Source of the DNA: Dermatemys mawii | Taxonomy: Eukaryota > Chordata > Testudines > Dermatemydidae | Direction: 5' to 3' | Length of the DNA stretch: 64,000 nucleotides | Assembly: GCA_007922305.1 (NCBI GenBank) | Contig: ML677334.1 | Coordinates: 59,994,858 to 60,058,857 of the forward strand | Shown here: piece after piece, positions 46,131 to 57,475 of the stretch | Numbering within the stretch: position 1 is the first letter of the stretch | Layout of the letters: each line of letters starts with the position of its first letter | The notes under the pieces: generated by a model | The model's input: the letters and a program-made list of their open reading frames with translations, nothing else | Told to the model about the DNA's origin: nothing | The model's database searches: none | Program-made: the position numbers and the translations under genes

Positions 46131-46184
46131 TTGTCCATCAGATCTGAGTGCCTATGTTTTTCAGTGCACAGCCTGAGAAGCCTA

Positions 46185-46275
46185 GGACTTGATTTTCAGA
46201 GGTGCTGCACACCCTCAGTTCACAGTGAAGTCAGTGAGAGCTGCACATGTTCAGTACCTCTGAAAAGCAGGCACT
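46185..46275. repeat. Palindromic interspersed repeat
   Basis: GATTTTCAGAGGTGCT (46191-46206) pairs with AGTACCTCTGAAAAGC (46253-46268) at 14 of 16, with a 46-base middle. Copies are familiar from reptile and bird DNA, and it is probably a small MITE. Confidence 0.65.
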
Positions 46276-46893
46276 GGATTCTCAGGTTGCCTTCCAAAAT
46301 TAAAGATCACTTTTTTAAAAAAAAATTTCTTAAGCAATGTGCCCCAAAAGAGACAGAGTTGGGGTCAAATCTGGTATTAGATGCCAGGATATCCTGACTC
46401 ATAGTCCTGTGCTCACACTACAAGCTCATGGTTTTTTTGGAGGGAGGGTTCACATGTTCAAGCTGTATTATTTTGTTAAAACATTTAAGCTTTAAATACA
46501 TTTCTTGGCTTTTGAGGGTACAGCAGTAGTTTCCTATTCTGTACCCAAATTGGGGAATTCCCTTGAACCATCTTCATTCCTAATAGTGAGCAGTTTGTTG
46601 GGTTCCAGTGAAAAATGATTTAGAACATTTAGACTGGGAAGCCTTTTGATTGGTTCTGCTTCTGCAACAATCATTAGAAAAACCTTTTCCATCTGCCATC
46701 TATTGTGGACTAGTTGCTCTTTCATCTGTGTTTTCATCAAACCAGTTGTACATGGCAAATCAGTCATGTGGCTTTGGCCATCTGCCATGTTTCTGTCTGT
46801 TGCCAGGCTTAGATGCACACTAATATATTTGTATTTATGGTTTCCATTTTTTATATTTCTACTCAAGTCTTCTAAGCGCCTCCTAATCTATAA

Positions 46894-47172
46894 GAGCCTG
46901 TCTACACTTAAAATGCTACAGTGGCACAGCTGCTGCACCGCTGTAGGCTTTAGTGTGGCTGCTACTAGAGTGACAGGTGGGTTCTTCTGTCAGCATAGTT
47001 TAATCTACGTCCCTGAGAGGTGGTAGCTAGGTCTACTGAAAAATTGTTCCATCAGCTTAGCACTGTCCACTTTGGGGGTTAGGTTGGCTTAACTATGTCA
47101 CTTGGATATGGATTTTTGACACCTCTGTGCAACCTAGAATGGTCAACTTAACTTTTAAGTCTAGAGCTGGCC
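46894..47172. mobile_element. Harbinger-like MITE with TAA target repeat
   Basis: 279 bp. Left end GAGCCTGTCTACACTTAAAA and right end TTTTAAGTCTAGAGCTGGCC are inverted repeats (14 of 20), flanked by TAA on both sides (46891-46893, 47173-47175), as PIF/Harbinger elements leave. The interior has GCACAGCTGCTGCACCGCTG and GTGGTAGCTAGGTC, diagnostic of an abundant turtle MITE. Confidence 0.82.
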
Positions 47173-48136
47173 TAAGCTAAAGCACTCCTAAATCTGAAAC
47201 GTATCGTATTTCAAATTATCACAGTTCTAGTTACTAATTTATAGTTTAGAGGACTCTACCATGAAATGTAACACACTCCATATAACCATAAGATAACAAA
47301 GACTGTACCTGAAACCAATTCTTAATTTCCAGCCATCCTTACTCTTTAAGCGCTAACCTCCCCAAATGCCTGAGAAAAGGCATGAGGCAATGATCAACAG
47401 CAGTTGACAAAATTATTAGAGGTGGTTTTGGAATAAATTGATAAATTAAACAGTAATAAGTCACCGGGACCAAATGGTGTTCACCCAAGAGTTCTGAAGG
47501 AGCTCAAATGTGAAATTGCAGAACTATTAATTGTGGTACATAACCTATCGTTTAAATCAGCTTCTGTACCAAATTATAGCTAATGTGATGACAGTTTTTT
47601 TTTTTTTGTTTTTTTTTTTAAAAAAAGGCTCCAGAGGTGATCCCAGCAATTATAGGTGGTAAACCTGACTTCAGTACCAGGCAAATAGGTTGAAACTATA
47701 GTAAAGAAACAAATAGTCAGACACATAGATTAACATGATTTGTTAGGAAGAGTCAGCATGGTTTTTGTAAGGGGAAATTTTGCCTCACCAGTCTATTAGA
47801 ATTATTTGAGTGGGTAAACAAGCATGTGAATGAGGGGGATCCAGTGGATATAGTGTACTTAGATTTTCAGAAAGACTTTGGTGAGGTCCATCACCAAAGG
47901 CTCTTAAGCAAAGTAAGCTGTCATGGGATAAGAAGGAAGGTCCTCTTATGGACTGGTAACTGCTTAAAACATAGGGAACAAAGGGTAGGAATAAATGGTC
48001 AGTTTTCAGAATGGAGAGGGGTAAATAGTGGTGTCCCCCAGGAGTTTGTACTGGGACCGGTACTGTTCAACATATTCATAAATGCTCTGGGAAAAGGGGT
48101 AAACCATGATAAAAAACTACTTGAGATGTGTTGAGA

Positions 48137-48572
48137 ACAATGGGAATTGTTGGGGGTTCGTCACTTTTGGACCTCAGGCTATTGATTTAGGTTGATTTAA
48201 GTTCCTAACTTCATGTATCCACTTTTGAAAGTCTTGTCCATAGTGTTTATAGCAGCATATAGTATGTAGTGCATACATTTATTTATAAAATAGATTGCAT
48301 TAATCATGTACCTTTTTGAGCACCTTGCCTGCACTTTGGTCTTTAAACCATTTCCACCAGGAGTACTTCTAACATCTTTGAGATGCTTCAGAAAGCATCT
48401 TCCAAATCTTCTTAGGAAATGTTTTCTTCTTTGTTTGCAAATGTGAAAAATTTTCCCTCAAAATGTATACAGGTCTGAGGAGAGGGAATACTTGGTCCTG
48501 TAACAGTGACAAGTTTAAGATCCACAGTTTGCTTTTCAAGACTAGTAATGGCAGCTTTATACTGTTGGACTA
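48137..48572. mobile_element. Unclassified insertion within CR1
   Basis: CR1 text stops after TGATAAAAAACTACTTGAGATG and resumes at ACTATACATATAAAATGATGG. The first 110 bases (AATGGGAATTGTTGGGG, TTTAGGTTGATTTAAGTTCCTAAC, TTTTGAAAGTCTTGTCC) resemble an amniote palindromic repeat. The rest is unrecognised. Confidence 0.5.
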
Positions 48573-48619
48573 TACATATAAAATGATGGGGTCTAAATGA
48601 GCTGTTACCACTCAAGAAA

Positions 48620-48838
48620 GGTTTAAGATTAGCAGCCATGTTAGTCTGTATCCGTAAATAAAACGAGGAATACTTGTGGCACCTTAGAGACTAACCAGTT
48701 TATTTCAGCATAAGCTTTCGTGGGCTACAGTCCACTTCATCGGATGCACAGAATGGGACACACAGAAGTAAGATGCATTTATATACACAGAAAGCAAAAA
48801 AAGTTGTACATTACCATACCAATTCGAAGAGGCTGTTT
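48620..48838. mobile_element. Interspersed repeat inserted in CR1
   Basis: Contains AGATTAGCAGCCATGTTAGTCTG, ACTTGTGGCACCTTAGAGACTAACC, GCATAAGCTTTCGTGGGCTACAG and CACTTCATCGGATGCA. The order is that of a very common reptile repeat, also known in other amniotes. Its class is not certain to me. CR1 text resumes at GAGATCCTGGAGTCATTG. Confidence 0.7.
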
Positions 48839-49606
48839 AAAGAGATCCTGGAGTCATTGTGGATAGTTCTCTGAAAACATCCACTCAATGTGCAGTGGCA
48901 GTCAAAAAAGGAAACAGCATGCTGGAAATAATTAAGAAAGGAATAGATAATAGGACAAAAAATATCATGTTGCCTCTATATAAATCCCTGGTATGCCCAC
49001 ATCTTGAATGCTGTGTGCATCAAAAAAGATATATTGGAATTGGAAAAAGTTCAGAAAAGGGCAACAAAAATTATTAGGGGTGTGGAACGGCATCCGTATG
49101 AGGAGAAATTAATAAGACTGGGACTTTGCACCTTGGAAAAGAGATGGCTAAGGAGTGATATGATTGAGGTCTATAAAATCATGACTGATGTAGAGAAAGT
49201 AGATAAGAAAGTGTTGTTTACTACTTATCATAACACAAGAACTAGGGGTCACCAAATGAAATTAATAGGCAGCAGGTTTAAAACAAATTTTAAATAAAAG
49301 TATTTTTTTCACACAGTGCACAGTCACAACTAGTGTTGTGAGAAGGCCAAGACCATAACAGGGTTCAAAAAAGAATTAGATAAATTCATGGAGGATAGGC
49401 CCATCAATGGCTGTTAGCCAGGATGGGCAGGAATTGTGTCCCTAGCTTCTGTTTGCCAGAAGCTATGAGCGACAGGGAATAGATCACTTGATGATTACCT
49501 GTTGTGTTCATTCTCTCTGCGGCACCTGGCACTGGCCACTGTTGGAAGACAGGATTCTGGGCTAGATGGTCCTTTGGTCTGACCTGTTAGGGCCATTCTT
49601 AAGTTC

Positions 49607-51174
49607 TGATATTTGGACAAGGGAGAGCCCCAGCTTTCCAAAGACACATTTGCTTTTAGCACTGGAACTTCCTGGGCTATTGGCCTTAAATTTTTGCATA
49701 TTTATATACAGAAAAAGCTGTTTGGGGTTGCTTTATTTTTAGTAGTGTTTTATTCCTCCTCTGAGACTTGTCCAGTGGGTCTCATGGTAACTAAATCATC
49801 TAGTTTTACGGGTTGACAGGTGTAAAAAAAGACTCCAAAATGTTATAAAATCATTATTACATTGTAAAATATATTTAAACTTTCCTAAATATTTTTTCTG
49901 TAGCACATAACATACACACAGTGGGTGATGGATAAAAGTTTCATACCATACCTTTGTTTGTATATCTGTTGAATCCAAACATTAAATTTGTCTGCTTAGA
50001 TTAAAATTTATCTTGAAACTGTATAGCCCGTTAGTGTGTGGAAGAGGGTACAGTAAAGCTAAGTTCTCCACACTCCAGGAGGAGAATCAAAAGCAGATTG
50101 AGTTGGGAACCCTTGTGGCTTAACCATCATTAAAACAAAATAGTCCAATCAGTTCAGTACTATCTAGCTCACTAGCAGAATCAAATATGTATATAATAAT
50201 ACATCACAAAAAGAAAATTAACAAAGGATGTTATGTTTTCCTAAAGACAGAAAGATATTGCTATTTAAAATCTCATTAATTGACTCAATTGAAATGTAAT
50301 TTATTAAATATATTAGCAGAAATAAACATTTATTAAATGTGAGATTTTTTTGTAAACTTTTTTTTCTTTAGCTGATTTTAAATCTCTAGGAGCTATTATT
50401 CCCTAAAAATGTTGCCTTGACATAGAGTAATTCTTAAATTGTATAATATATTCTAAAGTTCCATCATTTTACTTACACTAGACAATGCATTTCATTAGTG
50501 TGCTTTGCACTTTCATTACAATAAATGTTATTCCATGAATTTGTTTAGCTGTATCGGAGCATTTTTCTAATTTGAATGATTAAATAACTAAAATGAAGGA
50601 TTTTCCATTATTTTTGTGAATAGTTTGATGCATTTCCCACACTTTATTCAAATAGTGCATTTTATATAAAACACAAGAAACTGTTTTGTTTTTTTTTCCT
50701 CAGTGATCAGTACATAACAAAATCCGGCTGCTTTTGGCAATTTGGAGGGAAAATGCATTTAAAATGGCTGAGATTTCCAAGTTTAAAATTTGGCTGTAGT
50801 AGATGTCAATAAACATGTCGGAAGGATTTTTATCCTGAAGTCTTAGCCAGATTGATGCAGTAGATTGCAGCTGCTCCAATGAAAATCTCAGGTCACTGGT
50901 TTGAAAACAAAGCAGCATTCAGAGATGGACCTGCAATTACTGTAGTTAAAAACAAAAACAAAGCAAAACAAAAAAACCTGTCTAAATTATATTAGCGCTG
51001 TGAAACAATCTTATCCAAGAAAATTCAGACTCAAGCCTGAGAGTGCCTTCTGAAACCCCTAGTGAAATACACTGGGTAGATTTGTCTAGTGCTAGGGCTC
51101 CCAATATCTAGACACACAAGGGTGCAGTTTTGGTTTTATTTCTGAATTTCCTTAATTGGCTGAGTCTGTTGCAT
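49607..51174. other. AT-rich intron, possible conserved non-coding DNA
   Basis: About 1.5 kb without recognised repeats, strongly AT-rich at 50200-50700. The lack of insertions over this length is unusual for the window. No coding signal. Confidence 0.4.
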
Positions 51175-52930
51175 AGTTTAATGTTTAAATATGTTTGTTC
51201 TTATAGTCCCTTTGGGGTCATTTTTGTAATTGGTCCATTCTTGTATTTTTTCATTGCTAATATAGAATAAATAGGTAGCATGAGAAATTAATCTTGTTAA
51301 GGTAGTTGTGGAAAAGTTAGTTACTAGTGTGCTGCCTTGGCCTAAACACACACCTGGCACCGATATAACTGTCCTTAGTTTGGTGGGAGCAGGCATGTGT
51401 CCATACACATCTCCCATCTACAGAGCTCTGTAGTTAAGTCAATCAATTGTCCTACATTTTAACTATGGAATTCTGTACAGGTTATACAAGTAATTTAGAT
51501 GCTTTCCACTTCCTATATAGCTAAACCAATGGAGGTTGTTCTCCCACTGCTATCCCACACTGCACTGCTCACTGAAGAATTTACCTGTGTTAACCTTTTT
51601 GCACTCCACTGCTAAGGAGTCAGAATCACTGAAAGTCACAGATGACTGAGTTCTTCAGACCTAGACAGGACCCATTTGCAAGCCACCAACTTAGCAAGCC
51701 AGATGTTAAGCATCTGATATTTTTTAATCTTGCCAAAGCTTCTATAATGCCTTGTGCATTTTCATGAACAAGAAAGGAGGTCATTGCCTTCATGAGCCAG
51801 AGAAGAAAAGAGTAGGCTGGAGAATCCAGGCTGATAATTGGGACAGCAAATTGTTTGTCTGTTGTACAGTTGGGGGAAAAAATGTTCCTCACTGCAGGTT
51901 TTTAAGCAGTCCTGAACTTTAGAATATGCTAGCGTCATGGACTTTTTCCAGACTATCCAGTGTTAATGTTGGTAAATCTGACCCAGTGAGCCATCAAGGC
52001 CTGCAGAACCCTTGAGAAGTAGCTCTTCCAGTGGACAAAATTAGAGGGTAGGTGTTGGGCAGTACAAGAATACCATCCATAGCACTGCCAACTGCTCAGC
52101 TCCATTTGTCTCATTGACCAGCCTACTGTGCTACAGGACACACTTAATTTCCTTGCACACGTCCACCAAAACTGCCCCCAGTGTGGACTTTCCCTCTTTA
52201 GCTGGTTTTTAAACTGACTTTGTAGGAATCTGTTGTGGGACACGTTGTTTGCCACTCACTTCTCTATGCTCAGCACAGCTCCCAAAATATGGCGTTTTGT
52301 ATCCTGGAGTTACTGCCAGTTATCCCAGGTCTCCATAACTACTTGGTCTCTCACTTTGATGCTTATTGGTTAGGCCTTAAAGCCTTGCTTTACTGACTTC
52401 AACTGCATTGAGATACATGCCACTCAGTCATTCCTGTTTCATGTAAGTATGTGTTCTCCCCTGGAAGTTGCTTTGCTGTTGGATTTGTCTAACCGGCATT
52501 TCAGGTACAGTGCTGCAGTCCATTACTACAGAATCTTCTTTCTTGCCATAATAATGGACAGGGGACACTGCATTCCAGTGAACCTCTTCCATGTTGGTGG
52601 GAGCAACTAAGAAATGCTTAAGACAAGAGGTTTGTCATGAGATAGTCAAGGAGATGTTGAGAAATTGGCCTCTGCTTCCAGTTTCCTTGGATGCCAGCAG
52701 GTATCCCCCAATATGTTTTGGAACTTGGCCAGAATGCAGTGAGCTTGGATACCTACCCACACTGTTCAGTGTTCAAATTGCTGCAGCATGGCAGTGAGTA
52801 GCTAAAAGCCATGTTGCTTGTGCCAATGGAGGCACAACACTTTTGAGTGCACTCAGCTGAAAAACTTGTAATGATTTAACTAAACCCATATTAGTTAAAC
52901 TGGCACAATTCATTGTGGAATGAATTATTT
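51175..52930 (-). mobile_element. Possible large DNA transposon relic
   Basis: Read on the minus strand, it has motifs seen in turtle Harbinger-associated elements: GTGTATGGACACATGCCTGC (complement of 51385-51405), an AGTGGGAGAACAACC block near 51540, and a 100-codon open stretch (51953-52255) starting MANNVSHNRFLQSQF. The far end has TTAGTTAAACTGGCACAATTC (52892-52912). No transposase motif is certain and no terminal repeats are matched. Confidence 0.35.
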
Positions 52931-54179
52931 AACAACTTAGCTACATTGGGAGTTCAATTTTATACTTGTTTGAAAGGGGCAAGGAGAGGGAGACCTTTCT
53001 GTACACTTTAACTCAACTTTTTTGAAAAAATGGGGAATCTTGTTCAAGAAGACTGGTGATTCCACTCCCCCCACCTTCACTGCTTTTCAATGTAGTTCCA
53101 CAGCACAATACAAGGGGGTCAAATTCAACCAGTGGGCTCACAAAGATCCTCAAAGAAAAATAAGGTTTTCAACCAACCACTAAAAATCCTCCCTACCTCC
53201 GAATGTCGCAATGCATAAAACTAATACTGTATTTCAGAGAGGATAGTTCAGCCAAAGAACAAAGCTACAAAGATATAAATATAGCTAGGAAGTGTTGTGA
53301 CCTTTCCTCTGTTTCTGGGGTGAAAGGGCAGGGGCAGTTCCAAACCCTTTAGGGGAAGAATTATGTTTAAGTTTCCTATAGCTGGATAGCCAAAAGAAAC
53401 TATAATAGAAGCCCCACCAAATTAAAGCAGGTTACTTCTATATTTTCATTTTCTCTTCTCACTTTTCTCTTCTGAATTATTTTATTTTATTTGGTCCTTG
53501 CCTCCATTCCTGGGAAATATTTTGTTTTATTTTTGATTCCCTTTTGTAGTGCCTTCTTCTCTCCCTCCCATTATTCTCTTCCTTCCCTGCTGTTTCCTAC
53601 TCCTACCTCTTCCCACTCTGTGGTGTCACTGTCTGGCTATTAGCTTTCCTACTCCATCCTCATGTGTGTCCCCTGTCCTCTTCTTGCAGCCATCGTGAAG
53701 ATGCTAGGGTGACTTCACAATCAACAGTGCTGGGAGGTTGTAGGAAAAAACTGTACAACACCATATCTGAGAGAGCGCATGTGATCATGTAAAAACAATT
53801 TTTTGGGATGTATTCACACACAGGGCCAGAGTTAAGGTTGTATAATAAGTTTTAACTTGGGTATTTCTTGACCTCTGACTGCTTAACCATATAACTTCAA
53901 TATTGCTCTTAATGCTTAGCTGACATACGTGAGCACAAAGGAAATATAACATTCTCAATTGCTTAGAAGTTGTATGAGTTACAGCAGCTTGACTGCCATC
54001 ATAAATGTATTATTGTGAAACTTAATGTCTAATAATTTTAAAACCATCCCAGAAATGGAGGAATGGTCACAAGAATTCCTATATATTTTTGTACCTTTGC
54101 TTTTGACTGAACTATCCTCTGTCTCTGAACTATAGAATTAGTTTTATGTATTGTGACATGTGGGGAGATATTTAGTGAT
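52931..54179. other. Intron, anonymous
   Basis: CT-rich stretch near 53440-53700. Nothing recognised. Confidence 0.5.
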
Positions 54180-57100
54180 TTGGCTGAAAATCTTATTCTT
54201 CTTTAAGGGTGTCTGTAATCCCACTGGTGGAATTTGGCATCCCTGTAACTGTGGAACTACACTGAAAAGCATTGGCGGTTGGGGAGTGGACAAGATAAAC
54301 TCCTTACACTCTCTGTATAAGGGAGTGCAACTCCCAGCCACCTCAGTTCCTTGTTGGTCATCGCACAGAGCGAACAGAGCTTGTGCTTATGTCCCCAGAT
54401 TAAATCTTCTCTTAGCTTACTTTGTGTTCATAGTATATAGTATAAATTAGTGTAGAGTAGTACAGAATAGTTTTAATTGCTTTAGTTAAATAGCTCAGTA
54501 AGAGGCCAAGGAAAGACTTGAGACCTGTGAAGACTTTGACGTGTACCTCTTGCCTGAGGAATGTATCAGAGACAGACATGCATGTCTGATGCCTTCTGTG
54601 TGTGGATGAGACCTACTCAGTAACCCAGTGTGTGGTTTTTTCTGTCTTCTCACCCCACACAAAATGGGAGACACTTGAGACTCCAGGCTCATCTGACTTC
54701 TCTATGCCCACAGCCTGTACTGATAGTCAACTCTAAACTGGGTCAGAAAATTAAGCCAACTGTCTCATAAAGCTTTGATCTTGGTGCCATCACATGAGGT
54801 GCTCCCCTCAACACTGACTACTCACTTGGCACTTATGTCCTCCAGCACAGTTACTTTCTCTTGGCATCTCACCTCAACTCCATTCTGGTGCCCATCTGAG
54901 TGAAAGAAGAGGAGGTAGCATATCTCTCCACAAGAGGGACATAAACAGAAGAGGATGTACCCTCCATCCCCTCTTGTTTATTCCTTGACTCAGTGTGTTT
55001 GAAGCCTCTCAAATGGCACCACTGTCACCTCTTCTCCACCCTACAGGTTGGCATGTCTCAATACTGATAAAGTTGGACTCCTCTGTGAATCAGATCCCAA
55101 TAACACCTTTGATCTATCTGTGTGTGAGGGTTTGCTGTTGAGACAACTAGCCACTCTGTTGCATGCGTTTCTGCTACCCAACTCTGTCCTTGTACCAACT
55201 TTCCAGGTTTGATTCAGAGCTGCCTGAGAGCCTCCCACTCCTTTGAAATGTACTTGGTGGGTTCCCCAAATTGGTCTTGGGATGCTGGACCTTTCCTTCA
55301 CCACAGGTCCAGACATCATGGAAAGATGGTACGCAGAGGGCCCACTTCAGTTGCTTATGTGGACCTACATATAAGATTCTATGAAGGCACTTTTGGAAGT
55401 TGCAACACTTGTTCTGACATGGACTCTGCGTTGATACTCTCTACCCCAGTCAATGCCTGCACAGGTACCAATCCGACATCCAGTACATATTGGAGGCACT
55501 GATACCAGCACTGGATCTCACAGGTAGGCAGGAAGATCAGCCTGTCTGAGGGATGGGATGGGGCTCCTTCTGAGGATCAATACAAGTCCCTGATGGGGAA
55601 ACACATTCTTTGACACTTCTTGTCTTCCCTTCTGAGAAATCAGAAGCAATTTCAAGAGGTATCAGGGAAAATGGTCTATACTCTGCAGCTGAAACAAACA
55701 GGTCACTGCACCAGAGAGATCTTGAACCCTTTTGATTTTACAGATGCAGACCCAGGAGAAATACTCGCATTAAGTGCCAGAAATTCTGGTGGGTGTAAGA
55801 TACTAACAGTTTAGAGTCCTTCATTTCCTGTCTGAGGGTCAACTAGTCTTTACAAAGTGCTTTGTGGTGGTTGCTGTTCACTTCGAACACCAAGAAATAT
55901 TTGTTTATCCGTATGTGGACAACTAGCTCTTCTTAATGGCCAACTCTCAACAGGAGATCTACATAGTGATCTGGCACATATGGAGTCTCTTCCAGTGATT
56001 GGGACTATTTATCAACTGGGAGAAATCTACTCTTAAATCTTCATTGGAGCAGTCCCAGACTCCACTCAGTCCTAGGCTTTTCTCCCAGAAGAGAGATTTT
56101 TCAAAATATGGGATTCCTTGATAGCTCTGAGAGAACAACTTGTACAGACTATGCAGTTTTCCTCACATTGGCCTTATCAACCTGCGTTAAGGCAACCTTT
56201 GCTTGCCTTAACATGGAACCCTTGCAGGTCTGGGTGACCAGGTCACACTACACACTGGATGTACACAACGCTAAGAGGAGACTTCTCAAGTGTTCCAACA
56301 TCTTTACTGGTATGAGAACACTGACTATTCCTAGGAGATAACTTTTGCTACCTTCTTCACTGCCATCACTGTTGCTACCAATGCTTTCAATCTGGACTGA
56401 GGTATTCATTGCTAAGACCTCCAAGTGTTTGCCTTTGGAACATCTGAAAATTCAAACTCCATATCAACATATTGGAGCTTAGGATATTCTGGTGGGCCCT
56501 CAAGGCCTTCTGTCCAGCCCTTCAGCATCGTGTAGTACAGATTCTTACAGACAACAGCTCTAGCCACATACCACAACCACCAGGGAGGAATGTGGTGTTA
56601 CCTCTTGTGAACACAAGAAAACTATGGCTATGGTGCATCAGAAACTAAATCCATCACACTGGTCTTCACACAGTAGGAGAGAAAAGTGTGGAGGCAGACT
56701 CACTCAGGTGGCCTCAGGTTTTAACATGGAAGGTCCTTGGAACCAGCAATGGTCAGAACACTATTTTTATAGATGAGGCCACCCAGTAATAGACCTTTTT
56801 TCATCCAAACAAGATTTCAAATGCCATATGTATTTCACAAAAGCACACAGAAACAAAACTAATATACTGGATGAATATCTGCTGGCTTAGATACAACATT
56901 CTACATGCCTTTCCTCCCATTTCCTAAACACCCAGGGTTGTAATGAAGATCAAGCTGGAGAGAGCAAATATTGTATTAATGGCCTGGCATGGGTGCCAAT
57001 ATCTTCTGCAGCTGGCCAGAGAACCTCCATATCTGCTGCCTCTGCGTTAAGACAGCCTGTCTCAATAGCAGTGGAGCATTCTGTGACAGAACCCAGATAC

Positions 57101-57255
57101 TCCATATCACAGAATAGAGAGTAACCTGCTGACTAATGTGGACCACTTCTGCTCTGAGTGTCCAAGCCATCCTGTTGCAATCCAGGAAAGGATCCACCCT
57201 GAAGTGATATGAACAGAAATGAAAACAATTTCCTGTCTGTGTCTCCATCTGTATA
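54180..57255 (+). mobile_element. DIRS-type retrotransposon, 5' and central part
   Basis: The left part (54290-54420: CCACCTCAGTTCCTTGTTGGTC, CGCACAGAGCGAACAGAGC) resembles a DIRS 5' end and the Gag leader. RT is identifiable from 55840, RNase H to 56720, the RNase H to recombinase linker at 56980-57125, and the recombinase N-terminus (ILLQSRKGSTLK) near 57168-57205. It then breaks into a MIR. A GGTAAGTAACCTCTCTC string at 57560-57576, typical of DIRS 3' ends, suggests the element once extended to about 57580. Both boundaries are approximate. Confidence 0.72.
55840..57205 (+). pseudogene. DIRS reverse transcriptase / RNase H remnant
   Basis: Decayed polyprotein in several frames. The RT catalytic box reads YPYVDN at 55906-55923, where active DIRS copies have YLDD, so both the Leu and the last Asp are changed and a stop follows. 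Next come LGLFINWEKSTL (near 56000), a QSQTPLSPRLFSQK-like region and MEPLQVWVTRS (56210-56240). RNase H follows: NILELRIIWWALKAF-like text (56464-56510), LTDNS with its catalytic Asp at 56550, NHQGG (56575) and VEADSLSRWP (56687-56716). The linker QYLLQLAREPPYLLPL lies at 56996-57047 and is cut by a stop. Many stops are present and no product is expected. Confidence 0.78.
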
Positions 57256-57284
57256 GACCACATCACCATAATATCTAATTGCCT

Positions 57285-57475
57285 GACAGTCTTTAAAGTA
57301 TTTATCCTTGCAACACCCCTTTGGGGGAAGAAAGTAGTAGTATCCCAATTTAACAGACAGGGAACTGAGGGACAGGGAGACTTAGTGTCTTGCCTGAGGT
57401 CACACAGAGACTCTGGCAGGGAAGGGAACTGAACACAGGTCTGCTAAGCCCTCGTCTTGCACCCTCACCATTTGT
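57285..57475 (-). mobile_element. MIR-type SINE relic
   Basis: Antisense MIR, among the clearest in the window: TATCCTTGCAACACCCC, CCCAATTTAACAGACAGGGAACTGAGG, CTTGCCTGAGGTCACACAG, GGAACTGAACACAGGTCTG. Confidence 0.85.

Larger units (their letters stand above)
47400..49606 (+). mobile_element. CR1 LINE with reverse transcriptase remnants
   Basis: Longest sense-strand CR1. It starts with KSPGPNGVHPRVLKEL text at 47458. It then reads DIVYLDFQKDFGEVHH (47847-47894), GVNSGVPQEFVLGPVLFN (near 48020-48075) and, after interruptions, SLVCPHLECCVH and RATKIIRGVERHPYEEKL (49004-49110). It ends ATGGTCCTTTGGTCTGACC and GGCCATTCTTAAGTTCT. The FDKVxH box appears as FGEVHH. Frameshifts, a poly-T expansion (47591-47609) and two insertions disable it. 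Confidence 0.9.

Noticed and set aside
46534..47026. Open frames of 110 (minus) and 126 (plus) codons
   Set aside because: No recognisable domain, and the plus frame runs into the Harbinger-like MITE.
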